A DNA stretch of 64,000 bases from Arenivirga flava (GTDB lineage: Bacteria > Actinomycetota > Actinomycetes > Actinomycetales > Microbacteriaceae), in assembly GCF_030161575.1 (NCBI RefSeq), contig NZ_BSUL01000001.1, forward strand, positions 1,841,809-1,905,808, given 5' to 3'. Both the position numbers and the translations under genes were made by a program. The notes under the pieces were generated by a model. It worked only from the letters and a program-made list of their open reading frames with translations, made no database searches and had not been told where the DNA came from. Each line of letters begins with the position of its first letter. Position 1 is the stretch's first letter. Shown in pieces: positions 41,277 to 49,698 of this stretch.

Positions 41277-41900
41277 TCAGGGCTTGGTCTTGCGGAGCCG
41301 GCGGGTGATCAGCAGGATCGCGAGCGCCAGGACGCCGATGCCGACGAACGCGCCGACGATCGCGACCCACGGGGTCTGCTCCGTGCCGGCGCTGCCCTCG
41401 ATCGGCCCGTCGTCCTCGGCACCGTCCTCCTCGTCGGGGGCCGTCTGCGTGGTCATGGTCGGCTCGGGGGTCTCCGACGCCCCGGTGCTCTCGGCGCCGA
41501 CCGTCACCGTGAAGGGGATCTCCGGACCGGTCGTCTCGCTGTCGATGGGGTGACCGTCCGACGACGTCACCCGCCAGGTGACCGTGTAGTCGCCCGCCGC
41601 CAGGTCGGGCGCGAGCTGCTGGGTGACCTCGGTGCCGACCACCGAAGGGCTGCCGGTGGAGACGACCGTGCCGTCCGCCGCGGTGACCTCGACGAGGGTG
41701 CCGGCGTCGATGAGGTTCGCCGAGTACTCGAGGGTGATCGACTCGGGCGCCTGCTCGACCGAGGCGCCGGCCTCGGGCGTCGAGCCGACCAGCGAGTCGT
41801 GCGCGGACGCGGGGCTCGCGACGCCCGCCAGCGCCAGGACGCCGCCCGCCAGGATCGCGAACGGAGCGGCGAGACGGCGGGATGCGCGGGTGGCGGTCAT
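41277..41900 (-). CDS. copC: copper resistance protein CopC-like, membrane anchored
   Basis: 207 aa. The signal peptide (to about residue 33) ends SASA-HDSLVGSTP, so the mature N-terminus begins with His, the first copper ligand of CopC. The second ligand set is in TSSDGHPID. The beta-barrel spans about 34-130, followed by an acidic Thr/Glu/Asp linker and a C-terminal membrane segment with RRLRKTKP. It is an extracytoplasmic Cu(II) chaperone; no CopD/YcnJ partner lies next to it. It is 12 bp from the mqo stop on the same strand. Confidence 0.88.
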   Translation of the reverse strand: MTATRASRRLAAPFAILAGGVLALAGVASPASAHDSLVGSTPEAGASVEQAPESITLEYSANLIDAGTLVEVTAADGTVVSTGSPSVVGTEVTQQLAPDLAAGDYTVTWRVTSSDGHPIDSETTGPEIPFTVTVGAESTGASETPEPTMTTQTAPDEEDGAEDDGPIEGSAGTEQTPWVAIVGAFVGIGVLALAILLITRRLRKTKP

Positions 41901-41912
41901 GCGGCTATCGAA

Positions 41913-43379
41913 TCAGACCTGCAGGCCCAGTGCCTGAGCGGTGCGTGCGAGGGAGGCCTCCGCGGCCTTCGGATCATCGGAGAGGCGGGTGCCGTAGGAC
42001 GGGACCATCCGCCGGATCTCGGCCTCCCATCCGTCCATCCGGTCGGGGAAGCAGTCCTTCAGCAGGCCGAGCATGATCGGCACGGCCGTCGAGGCGCCGG
42101 GGCTGGCGCCGAGCAGCCCGGCGATGGAGCCGTCCGCGCCGGTGATCACCTGGGTGCCGAACTGGATGACGCCCTCCTTCGTGATCACCTGCACGCGCTG
42201 GCCCGCCGTGATCGGGCGCCACTGCGACGGGTCGGCGTTCGGCACGAACTCCTCGAGCGCCGCGAACTTGGTGCGCTTCGACGCCAGCAGCTGGCCGACG
42301 AGGTAGCCGACGAGGTCGAGGTTGCCCAGGCCCGACTTGATCATGGGGACGAGGTTGTGGATCGTGATCGAGCCCGGCAGGTCGGTCAAGGCGCCGCGCT
42401 TCAGGAAGCGCGGACTGAAGCCGGCGTACGGGCCGAACAGCAGGCTGGCCCGGCCATCGACGACGCGGGTGTCGAGATGCGGCACCGACATCGGCGGCGC
42501 ACCGACCGAGGCCTTGCCGTAGACCTTCGCCTGGTGCTTCGCCACCAGCTCCGGGTCGTCGGCGCGCAGGAACTCGCCCGAGATCGGGAAACCGCCGAAG
42601 CCCTTGGCCTCGTCGATGCCTGACTTCTGCAGCAGCTTGAGCGCTCCGCCGCCGGCGCCGACGAAGACGAACCGCGCCTTCAGGTCGCCCGGGGTGCGGC
42701 CGACGGTCTGCCGGGTGGACAGGTGCCAGACCCCGTCCTTGCGGCGCAGGCCCGTGACCCTGCGGTTGAGCAGGATCTCGACGCCCCGCGCCTCCGCGTC
42801 GTCGAAGAGCAGGCGGGTGAGCGCGCCGAAGTCGACGTCGCTGCCCGAGCGGATGCGCGTGGCCGCGATCGGCTGGTCCTTGCGGCGGCCCGGCAGCAGC
42901 AGCGGGGTCCACTCGCGGATGACCCGCGCGTCCTCCGTGTACTCCATGCCCGCGAAGAGCGGATGGTCGACGAGCGCCTCGTAACGGGCGCGGAGGTACG
43001 CGACGTTCCCCTCGCCCCAGACGAAGCTGAGGTGCGGGGTCGGGTTGATGAAGGCCGCCGGGTCGGGCAGCGCGCCCTCGTCGACGAGATGCGCCCAGAA
43101 CTGCCGGGAGACCTGGAACTGCTCGTTCACGCCCACGGCCTTGGCGATGTCGATCGAGCCGTCGGCGGCCTGCGGCGTGTAGTTCAGCTCGCAGAGCGCG
43201 GCGTGGCCGGTGCCGGCGTTGTTCCAGGGGTTCGAGCTCTCCGTCGCGAGCTCGCCCTGCAGCTCCAGCAGTCGGATGTCCCACTCCGGCTCCAACCGCG
43301 TCAGGATGCTCGCGAGGGTGGCGCTCATGATGCCGCCACCGATGAGGACGACGTCGGCGGTGTCGTTGGAGGGGGTCAC
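41913..43379 (-). CDS. mqo: malate:quinone oxidoreductase
   Basis: 488-aa FAD-dependent peripheral membrane enzyme that oxidises malate to oxaloacetate and passes electrons to menaquinone, replacing or backing malate dehydrogenase. The FAD-binding GGGIMSATLA is at the N-terminus; family motifs NNAGTGHAALCELNYTP, FVWGEGNVAYLRARY and SPGASTAVPIMLGLL are intact. The start is GTG at 43379 because the FAD motif lies only ~14 residues in. No Shine-Dalgarno site is visible, so leaderless translation is possible. The downstream copC is probably co-transcribed. Confidence 0.94.
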   Translation of the reverse strand: MTPSNDTADVVLIGGGIMSATLASILTRLEPEWDIRLLELQGELATESSNPWNNAGTGHAALCELNYTPQAADGSIDIAKAVGVNEQFQVSRQFWAHLVDEGALPDPAAFINPTPHLSFVWGEGNVAYLRARYEALVDHPLFAGMEYTEDARVIREWTPLLLPGRRKDQPIAATRIRSGSDVDFGALTRLLFDDAEARGVEILLNRRVTGLRRKDGVWHLSTRQTVGRTPGDLKARFVFVGAGGGALKLLQKSGIDEAKGFGGFPISGEFLRADDPELVAKHQAKVYGKASVGAPPMSVPHLDTRVVDGRASLLFGPYAGFSPRFLKRGALTDLPGSITIHNLVPMIKSGLGNLDLVGYLVGQLLASKRTKFAALEEFVPNADPSQWRPITAGQRVQVITKEGVIQFGTQVITGADGSIAGLLGASPGASTAVPIMLGLLKDCFPDRMDGWEAEIRRMVPSYGTRLSDDPKAAEASLARTAQALGLQV

Positions 43380-43558
43380 GGTGGCACAGTCTACGACCGC
43401 TGCCGCGTGCATCCGCCCGGCGGGGCGACGCCCCCTCGACGGGTTACATGAACGGAGCCTGGGAGCCTGTGAGCGACCCTCGACATCGCGCAGCCGGCAT
43501 CGGGATACTGGCTGCGGGGTACGACATCGTGATCGCTTTCGGGTGGCGACCACGATGG

Positions 43559-43595
43559 GCCCCCTCGGCCGACGGGCACCGTCCACCGAGGGGGC
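43559..43595 (+). terminator. terminator-like hairpin between divergent genes
   Basis: A 10-bp perfect stem (43559-43568 with 43586-43595) is followed by TTCCCTTCGTT on the plus strand. It lies between mqo (leftward) and the methyltransferase gene (rightward), where no terminator is expected unless a small plus-strand transcript exists in 43380-43558. Confidence 0.5.
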
Positions 43596-43617
43596 TTCCC
43601 TTCGTTAAGGTCGGCGC

Positions 43618-44352
43618 ATGGACCTCGTGCAGCGGCTGCGCGCGGCGGGCTGCGTGCTCGCGGAGGACGAGGCGGCGCTGCTGCTCGCCTCGACCGACGA
43701 CCCCGAGCAGCTGGAGGAGCGCATTCGCCGCCGCGTCGGCGGCGAGCCGCTCGAGCAGGTGCTCGGCTGGGCTGCGTTCATGGGGCTGCGACTGCACCTC
43801 GAACCGGGCGTGTTCGTGCCGCGGCACCGCAGCGAGGCGCTCGTACGGGAGGCGGCCGCGCTCGTGCCGCCTGGCGGCGCGGTGCTCGACCTGTGCTGCG
43901 GCACCGGTGCGCTCGGCGCGGCCCTCGCCGCGCTCGTGCCCGGGCTGCGGCACGTCGCCGCCGACCTCGACCCGGCCGCCGTGCGCTGCGCGCGTCGGAA
44001 CGCGCCGGGCGAGGTCCACGAGGGCGACCTCTTCGACGCGCTGCCGCATCCGCTGCGCTTCGACGTGATCATCGCCAACGCGCCGTACGTGCCCTCGGCG
44101 GCGGTCGCGCTGCTGCCCGCGGAGTTCCGCGACCACGAGCGCCGCGCAGCCCTGGACGGCGGCGACGACGGACTCGACCTGCAGCGTCGGGTGATCGCCG
44201 AGGCGCCGGCGTGGCTGGTGCCGGGCGGAGCGCTGCTCGTCGAGACCTCGGCGGAGCAGGAGCCCGCCACGCTCGCACTGATGGCGTCCGCGGGCCTGGC
44301 CGCGGGCAGCAGGCACCTCTTCGAGACCACCGTGGCGATCGGACGCGCCTAG
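43618..44352 (+). CDS. PrmC/HemK-like protein N5-glutamine methyltransferase
   Basis: 244-aa SAM-dependent methyltransferase. An N-terminal helical segment leads to FVPRHRSEALV, SAM-binding motif I VLDLCCGTGALGAAL and the active-site tetrapeptide NAPY, a variant of the NPPY that holds the methyl-accepting glutamine. It belongs to a short actinobacterial group distinct from true PrmC of the prfA operon, so the target protein is uncertain. A GGTCGG-like weak ribosome site precedes ATG 43618. The next gene starts 10 bp after its stop. Confidence 0.82.
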   Translation: MDLVQRLRAAGCVLAEDEAALLLASTDDPEQLEERIRRRVGGEPLEQVLGWAAFMGLRLHLEPGVFVPRHRSEALVREAAALVPPGGAVLDLCCGTGALGAALAALVPGLRHVAADLDPAAVRCARRNAPGEVHEGDLFDALPHPLRFDVIIANAPYVPSAAVALLPAEFRDHERRAALDGGDDGLDLQRRVIAEAPAWLVPGGALLVETSAEQEPATLALMASAGLAAGSRHLFETTVAIGRA

Positions 44353-44362
44353 CCTGGGTGGC

Positions 44363-45196
44363 GTGGACCTGCCTCCGCTCATCGCCCCCGGACCGCCGCT
44401 CGGTAACGCCGAGATCGAGCGCTACTCGCGCAGCATCGCCATGCCCGGCTTCGGGCTGACCGCCCAGCGCCGCCTCGGCGCCGCCCGCGTGCTGGTCGTC
44501 GGGGCGGGAGGGCTCGGCTCACCCGTGCTGCTGGCGCTCGCCGCCGCCGGCGTCGGCACGATCGGCGTGATCGACGGCGACGTGGTCGAGGCCAGCAACC
44601 TGCAGCGGCAGTCCATCCACCGGCACGAGGACATCGGGCGGGGCAAGGCCGCGTCGGCGACGGCGGCGATCGAGCGGGCGAATCCGCTCGTGGCGGCGGT
44701 GGCGCATCCGCTGCGGCTCGATGCATCGAACGCGTTGGAGGTGCTCGGCGGCTACGACCTGGTCGTGGACGGCACCGATCGCTACGCGAGCCGGTTCCTG
44801 ATCGCCGACGCGGCCGCCATCGCCGGGCTGCCGGTCGTGTGGGGCGCGGTGGCGCAGCAGCACGCGCAGGTCAGCGTGTTCTGGGAGGCGCACGGGCCAG
44901 GCTTGCGCGACCTGCATCCGACCGCACCGCTCAGCGAGGCGGAGGAGCTGGCCGGCTCCTGCGCCGAAGCCGGCGTGCTCGGTGCGGTGTGCACGATCGC
45001 CGGCGGCCAGATGGCTGCCGAGGTCGTGAAGCTCGTGACCGGCCTGGGCGAGCCGCTCGTCGGGCGGATCGCCGTGACGGACGCGTGGACGGCGCGATCG
45101 TACGAGGTGCCGCTGGAGCGCGACCCGGCGCGGGTGCGGGTGTCGGTGTTGGAGCCGGAGCCGCAGCGGCGGGAGCTGCGGGCGTCTCGGCGGTAG
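44363..45196 (+). CDS. ThiF/MoeB-type adenylyltransferase
   Basis: 277-aa E1-like enzyme that activates the C-terminal Gly-Gly of a sulfur-carrier protein with ATP. It has the Rossmann ATP site VVGAGGLGSPVLLALAAAG, DVVEASNLQRQ with the catalytic Arg/Gln, and DGTDRYASRFLI. There is no rhodanese domain. One Cys pair is partly kept (GSCAEAGVLGAVC) but the second CxxC of zinc-binding MoeB is not seen. The MoaD encoded 1.2 kb away ends in GG and is a plausible partner, though ThiS is possible too. GTG start at 44363. Confidence 0.85.
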   Translation: MDLPPLIAPGPPLGNAEIERYSRSIAMPGFGLTAQRRLGAARVLVVGAGGLGSPVLLALAAAGVGTIGVIDGDVVEASNLQRQSIHRHEDIGRGKAASATAAIERANPLVAAVAHPLRLDASNALEVLGGYDLVVDGTDRYASRFLIADAAAIAGLPVVWGAVAQQHAQVSVFWEAHGPGLRDLHPTAPLSEAEELAGSCAEAGVLGAVCTIAGGQMAAEVVKLVTGLGEPLVGRIAVTDAWTARSYEVPLERDPARVRVSVLEPEPQRRELRASRR

Positions 45197-45268
45197 GTGC
45201 TCCGCCGCGCGCTGCCGCGCATTGCGTGCGCCCGCAGGACCGGAGGGGATTGCATCCGCTGCATGTGC

Positions 45269-45356
45269 GATTCGGAGGAGAACGCCTCCGCTCCTTGTCG
45301 ACATCGCGCCCGAGGGCTCGCGTTACGAGGCCGGGTGGGCGGATCTCCTCCGAATC
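45269..45356. repeat. 13-bp inverted repeat with 62-nt interior, between ThiF and SDR genes
   Basis: GATTCGGAGGAGA (45269-45281) and TCTCCTCCGAATC (45344-45356) are exact complements. The genes on either side converge here, so it may be a bidirectional terminator; the wide interior is unusual for one. Confidence 0.5.
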
Positions 45357-45399
45357 TAACCGGGGCGGGCCCGCCGCTCTTCCGGTCCTGCGGGTGTGC

Positions 45400-46155
45400 T
45401 CACTGGGCGGCGTAGCCGCCGTCGACGAGGTGGTAGCTGCCCGTGATGAAGCTGGCGGCGTCGCTCGCGAGGAACGCGACCAGGTGGGCGACCTCCTCCG
45501 GCTGGCCCATGCGCTGCATCGCGTGCTTCGAGGCGAGGAAGTCCTGCGCGGCCTGGTCGAGGTTGTTCTCGAGCAACGGGGTCTTGATGAAGCCGGGGCC
45601 GACGGCCGTGACGCGCACGCCCTGCGCGCTGTACTCGAGCGCCGCGTTCTTGGTGAGTCCGAGCAGCGCGTGCTTGGTCGTGACGTAGGCCGAGGAGTTG
45701 GCGATGCCGACCGAGCCGAGCACCGAGGCCATGTTGATGATCGAGCCGCCGCCGTTGGCGACCATCGCGTTGATCTGGGCGCGCACGCCGCGGAACACCG
45801 CGTTGAGGTTGACGTCGATGACCTTGAGCCAGGACTCGTCCGAGTACTCGCCGACGGGCAGGGCCTGGCCGCCGATGCCGGCGTTGTTGACGGCGATCCT
45901 CAGCGGCGCCATCGCGTCGGCGGCGGCGATCATGCCGTCGATCGCCGCCTGGTCGGTGACGTCGCCGACGTAGGCCTCGGCGGTGCCGCCGGCGGCGCGG
46001 ATCTCGGCGACCACGTTGTTCGCGGCCTCCTCGACGAAGTCGGCGACGAGCACGGAGGCGCCGGAGGCGGCGAGGACGTGGGCGGTGGCCCGGCCGATGC
46101 CGTTGCCGGCTCCGGTGACCATGGCGGAGCGGTCGGCGACGTCGTAGGTGGCCAT
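45400..46155 (-). CDS. SDR family oxidoreductase
   Basis: 251-aa short-chain dehydrogenase. It has the cofactor motif TGAGNGIGRA, an acidic residue after strand 2 (VADFVEE, favouring NAD), the structural NNAG, and catalytic Ser/Tyr/Lys in SVLGSVG and SAYVTTKHA. The C-terminus VDGGYAAQ is the standard substrate-loop end. It resembles 3-hydroxyacyl/3-hydroxybutyrate dehydrogenases, but the substrate cannot be assigned. ATG 46155 is chosen over the upstream frame, which has no ribosome site and would cover the operator-like repeat. Confidence 0.88.
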   Translation of the reverse strand: MATYDVADRSAMVTGAGNGIGRATAHVLAASGASVLVADFVEEAANNVVAEIRAAGGTAEAYVGDVTDQAAIDGMIAAADAMAPLRIAVNNAGIGGQALPVGEYSDESWLKVIDVNLNAVFRGVRAQINAMVANGGGSIINMASVLGSVGIANSSAYVTTKHALLGLTKNAALEYSAQGVRVTAVGPGFIKTPLLENNLDQAAQDFLASKHAMQRMGQPEEVAHLVAFLASDAASFITGSYHLVDGGYAAQ

Positions 46156-46237
46156 GAGGGTGCTTCTTTCGTGGGAGAGCGGATCGCTGCGGGATTGCGC
46201 TCCCACGGCGCGGGGTCGTCGGGTGGCGACCGAGGGG

Positions 46238-46259
46238 CAAACCATCAATTGTCGGTTTG
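46238..46259. promoter_or_regulatory. operator-like inverted repeat before the SDR gene
   Basis: CAAACC (46238-46243) and GGTTTG (46254-46259) with a 10-bp AT-rich centre (ATCAATTGTC). Located about 83 bp before the SDR start, it is probably a repressor site over the promoter. The regulator is not identified. Confidence 0.5.
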
Positions 46260-46353
46260 ACCACCGCTCAGTCTACGCCCGTCGGACAGCGGATGCACGG
46301 CTCAGCCGCACGCATCCCGAGCCTGGCTCAGCCGCCCGGCTCGGGCGCCCGGC

Positions 46354-46605
46354 TCAGCCCCCGGCGAAGGGCGGGAGGACGTCGACGCGGTCGCCGTCGG
46401 CGAGCGGATGGGCGCGGTCGGTCGTCGAGCGGCCGTTCACCAGGAAGGAGCAGCGCCCCAGGATGCGCCCGCCCTCGGGATGCGTCGAGCCCACGGCCGC
46501 GAGCAGCCCCGCGATCGTCGGATCTGCCGGCCGCAGCTCGAGCGACTCGGCGCCGGCCGCGTCGCGGGCCGCCGCGAAGAAGCGCGCGTGGATCAGCACC
46601 CTCAT
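46354..46605 (-). CDS. moaD: molybdopterin synthase small subunit MoaD
   Basis: 83-aa ubiquitin-like sulfur carrier. It starts MRVLIHARFFAAARDA, has NGR and DGDRVDVLPPFAGG, and ends in the Gly-Gly that is thiocarboxylated and donates sulfur to precursor Z. Its ATG overlaps the moaA stop (ATGA), so the two are translationally coupled, with moaA upstream. Confidence 0.92.
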   Translation of the reverse strand: MRVLIHARFFAAARDAAGAESLELRPADPTIAGLLAAVGSTHPEGGRILGRCSFLVNGRSTTDRAHPLADGDRVDVLPPFAGG

Positions 46606-47684
46606 CCGCCGATCGCGCTCATCGGGCGGTCGGGCTGCACGAAACCCGCATCGCCGAGGCCGGGGCGCTCCATGCCGTGCGCGGCCGGCTTCGCCCACAT
46701 GGCGTCGCGCCAGCGGTCCGCGATCTGCGCATCGGTGCCGTCGCCACGCAGCAGCCCGAGCAGGTCGGTCTCCTCGTGGGAGAAGAGGCAGGAGCGCACG
46801 CCGCCCTCCGCCGTGAGGCGGGTGCGGCGGCAGTCGCCGCAGAAGGGCTCGGTGACGGAGGCGATCACGCCGACGAGGCCGCGCATCCGCTCGCCCTGCC
46901 AGGCCTCGAACAGCTCGGCCGGGGCCCCGTCGCGCGGGGCGTCGTGCGGGCGCAGCTCGAAGCGCTCGCCGAGCCGCTCGCGGATCTGCGCGGCGGTGAG
47001 CATCCGCTCGCGATCCCAGACGTGGTCGGCGTCGAGCGGCATCTGCTCGATGAAGCGCAGCTGGTGCCCGCGCTCGAGGCACCACTCGAGCAGGTCGGGC
47101 GCCTGGTGGTCGTTGACGCCCGGCAGCAGCACGGCGTTGATCTTGACCGCGAGGCCGGCATCGGCGGAGGCCTGGATGCCGCGCAGCACCTTGTCGAGGA
47201 ACGGGCGTCGGGTGATCTCGGCGAAGGTCTCGGCGTGCACGGAGTCGAGCGAGACGTTGATGCGGTCGAGACCGGCCGCGGCGAGCGCGGCGACCCGCAG
47301 CTCGAGGCCGATGGCGTTGGTCGTGAGCGAGATCTCGGGGCGGGGCTCGAGCGCGGCGCAGTCGGCGATGATCTCGGCGAGGTCCTTGCGCAGCAGCGGC
47401 TCGCCGCCGGTGAAGCGTACCTGGCGCACCCCGAGCCCGGTGACGGCGATGCGCACGAGCCGCACGATCTCGTCGCGGCTCATCGTCGCCTTGCGGTCGA
47501 GGAAGGGCAGGCCCTCCGCCGGCATGCAGTAGTTGCAGCGCAGGTTGCAGCGGTCGGTGAGCGAGACCCGCAGGTCGGTGGCGGTGCGACCGAAGCGGTC
47601 GGCCAGGCCGCTGCCCGCGTCCACCGGGCGCTCGGCGGCCGCGCCGGTGCGGCGCAGGCCGGGCATGCCGAGGGCGGTGGTCAT
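46602..47684 (-). CDS. moaA: GTP 3',8-cyclase MoaA
   Basis: 360-aa radical-SAM enzyme that catalyses the first step of molybdopterin synthesis from GTP. The N-terminal [4Fe-4S] motif is C46-xxx-C50-xx-C53 in DRCNLRCNYCMP, followed by FTGGEPLLR for SAM binding. The C-terminal cluster motif is FCGDCRRTRLTAEGGVRSCLF. The last residues are SAIGG, the conserved terminal Gly-Gly. It is divergent from the Mop/HTH gene, with 96 bp between the starts holding both promoters. Confidence 0.95.
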   Translation of the reverse strand: MTTALGMPGLRRTGAAAERPVDAGSGLADRFGRTATDLRVSLTDRCNLRCNYCMPAEGLPFLDRKATMSRDEIVRLVRIAVTGLGVRQVRFTGGEPLLRKDLAEIIADCAALEPRPEISLTTNAIGLELRVAALAAAGLDRINVSLDSVHAETFAEITRRPFLDKVLRGIQASADAGLAVKINAVLLPGVNDHQAPDLLEWCLERGHQLRFIEQMPLDADHVWDRERMLTAAQIRERLGERFELRPHDAPRDGAPAELFEAWQGERMRGLVGVIASVTEPFCGDCRRTRLTAEGGVRSCLFSHEETDLLGLLRGDGTDAQIADRWRDAMWAKPAAHGMERPGLGDAGFVQPDRPMSAIGG

Positions 47685-47780
47685 CGGATAAGGCTACGCT
47701 CGCGGCGACCGACCGCTTCCCGCTCCGCAATTGCGGACTCGCAGGTGCTCTCGAAACGCATCCGCGGCTACGATCGGCGC

Positions 47781-48176
47781 ATGACGCAGATCAGGATCAG
47801 CGATGCCGCCGTGTTCCTCGGCGTGAGCGACGACACCGTGCGGCGGCTCGTCGAGCAGGGGACCCTGCCCGCATCCGCCGATGCGAGCGGGCGCAAGGTG
47901 ATCGACGGGCTCGCCCTCGGCGCCTACGCGCGGGAGCGGGCCTCGGCGATGCCCGATCCGCTGGGCGTCGCCAGCAGCGCCCGCAACCGCTTCGTCGGCA
48001 TCGTCACCGCCGTCGTGAGCGACACCGTGATGAGCCAGGTGGAGCTGCAGAGCGGACCGCACCGCGTGGTCTCGCTGATGAGCACCGAGGCGGTGCGCGA
48101 GCTCGGCATCGAGCCGGGCGTCGTGGCCGTCGCCAGCGTCAAGGCCACCCAGGTGGTCGTGGAGATGCCGCGGTGA
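47781..48176 (+). CDS. Mop/TOBE molybdate-binding protein fused to an excisionase-type HTH
   Basis: 131 aa. Residues 1-55 form a MerR/excisionase-like helix-turn-helix ([23 protein letters not shown]); residues 65-131 form a single TOBE/Mop domain ([24 protein letters not shown], ending [10 protein letters not shown]) that binds molybdate oligomerically. It is the first gene of the modABC operon and may act as the molybdate sensor, storage protein, or both. Its stop overlaps the modA start (TGATG). Confidence 0.88.
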   Translation: MTQIRISDAAVFLGVSDDTVRRLVEQGTLPASADASGRKVIDGLALGAYARERASAMPDPLGVASSARNRFVGIVTAVVSDTVMSQVELQSGPHRVVSLMSTEAVRELGIEPGVVAVASVKATQVVVEMPR

Positions 48177-48919
48177 TGCGCATCCGCTCGCTCGCCGCCG
48201 CCGGCCTCGCCCTGCTCGCCCTCGCCGGCTGCTCCACCTCGCCCGGCCCCTCGTCATCGCCGGCCCGGCTCGAGGGCACGGCCACCATCGCGGCCGCCGC
48301 GTCGCTGCAGAACGCCTTCACCGAGATCGGCGACCGCTTCGAGGACGAGCACCCGGGCGTCACGCTCGAGTTCGCCTTCGCCGGCTCGTCGGCCCTCGTC
48401 GCCCAGCTGCAGGAGGGCGCTCCCGGCGACGTCTTCGCGAGCGCGGACGTGGCGAACATGGACGAGGCGGCCGAGCTGCTGGCCAGCGAGCCGGAGCGCT
48501 TCGCGAGCAACACGCTCACGATCGTGACCCCGCCCGGCAACCCGGCCGGCATCGAGACCTTCGCCGACCTCGCCAGCGCGCGGCTCGTCGTGTGCGCCGA
48601 GCAGGTGCCCTGCGGGGCGGCGACCGCCTCCGAGGCGACAGCGGCGGGCGTGGCCCTCTCCCCCGCCAGCGAGGAGCAGAGCGTGACCGACGTGCTCGGC
48701 CGGGTCACCAGCGGCGAGGCGGATGCGGGCCTCGTCTACGTCACGGACGCGGAGGCCGCGGGCGACGCGGTCGAGCGCATCGACTTCGACACCACCGTCG
48801 TGAACGAGTACCCCATCGCCGCGCTGACCGATTCCGAGGTCGCGGCCGCCTTCATCGCCTTCGTGCTGGGCGACGAGGGTCGGGCGGTGCTCGCCTCCTA
48901 CGGGTTCGGGGCGCCGTGA
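48176..48919 (+). CDS. modA: molybdate-binding lipoprotein ModA
   Basis: 247-aa ABC substrate-binding protein. The lipobox is ALAGCS. The mature part starts [19 protein letters not shown] and has [25 protein letters not shown], the oxyanion-binding Ser motifs of ModA. A second family motif is near [27 protein letters not shown] at 48173 is an alternative start, but ATG 48176 overlaps the previous stop ideally. The modB start overlaps its stop. Confidence 0.94.
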   Translation: MRIRSLAAAGLALLALAGCSTSPGPSSSPARLEGTATIAAAASLQNAFTEIGDRFEDEHPGVTLEFAFAGSSALVAQLQEGAPGDVFASADVANMDEAAELLASEPERFASNTLTIVTPPGNPAGIETFADLASARLVVCAEQVPCGAATASEATAAGVALSPASEEQSVTDVLGRVTSGEADAGLVYVTDAEAAGDAVERIDFDTTVVNEYPIAALTDSEVAAAFIAFVLGDEGRAVLASYGFGAP

Positions 48920-49698
48920 GACTCGCCACCGGGCTGCCCCGGTGGCTGCTGATACCGGCGGCCCTCGGCACCGCGATCGTGCTCGTGCCGATCGCGGGGT
49001 TGCTGGGCCGGGTGCCCTGGACCCGACTGCCCGGGCTGCTGACCACGGAGGCCTCGGTCGACGCGCTCGCACTCAGCGTCTGGACCGCCGGCGTCTCGAC
49101 CCTGCTGTGCCTGCTGCTCGGGGTGCCGCTCGCCCTCGTGCTCGCGCGCAGCGCCTTCCGCGGTCTCGCCGTGCTGCGCGCCGTCGTGCTGCTGCCGCTG
49201 GTGCTGCCGCCCGTGGTCGGCGGTCTCGCGCTGCTGGCCGCGTTCGGCCGCAACGGGCTGCTCGGCGAGACGCTCGAGCTGGCCGGCATCCGTCTGGCCT
49301 TCACCTCGATCGCCGTGGTGCTCGCGCAGGTGTTCGTCTCGCTGCCGTTCCTCGTGCTGAGCTTCGAGGGCGCATTGCGGCTCGGGCACCGGCGCTACGA
49401 GCAGGTCGCCGCCTCGCTCGGCGCGTCGCCGTCGGTCGCGCTGCGGCGGGTTACCCTGCCGCTGGTGCTTCCCGCCATCGCCGCTGCAGCCGTGCTCGCC
49501 TTCGCCCGCGCGCTCGGCGAGTTCGGCGCGACGCTCACCTTCGCCGGCAGCTACCAGGGCACTACCCGCACGCTGCCGCTCGAGATCTACCTGCAGCGCG
49601 AGGTGGACCCGGATGCGGCGGTCGCGCTCTCGCTGCTGCTGGTCGTGGTCGCCGTGGCAGGGGTCCTGCTCACCACCGCGCGGAGGGGACGCGCATGA
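48916..49698 (+). CDS. modB: molybdate ABC transporter permease ModB
   Basis: 260-aa membrane subunit with five or six hydrophobic segments. The family motif [11 protein letters not shown] and the cytoplasmic EAA-type loop [21 protein letters not shown] are present, with [16 protein letters not shown] nearby, diagnostic for molybdate/tungstate permeases. GTG start at 48916 in a GTGA overlap with modA. Confidence 0.93.
   Translation: MRLATGLPRWLLIPAALGTAIVLVPIAGLLGRVPWTRLPGLLTTEASVDALALSVWTAGVSTLLCLLLGVPLALVLARSAFRGLAVLRAVVLLPLVLPPVVGGLALLAAFGRNGLLGETLELAGIRLAFTSIAVVLAQVFVSLPFLVLSFEGALRLGHRRYEQVAASLGASPSVALRRVTLPLVLPAIAAAAVLAFARALGEFGATLTFAGSYQGTTRTLPLEIYLQREVDPDAAVALSLLLVVVAVAGVLLTTARRGRA

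Noticed and set aside
43448..44068. A 206-codon plus-strand frame beginning 43448
   Set aside because: After about 50 codons it overlaps the methyltransferase gene in another frame and becomes low complexity. The first 50 residues match nothing recognisable and lack a ribosome site.
46257..47780. Plus-strand frame leading into the Mop/HTH gene, which would make a 639-aa protein
   Set aside because: The part before 47781 is antisense to moaD and moaA; the HTH domain starts cleanly at ATG 47781.
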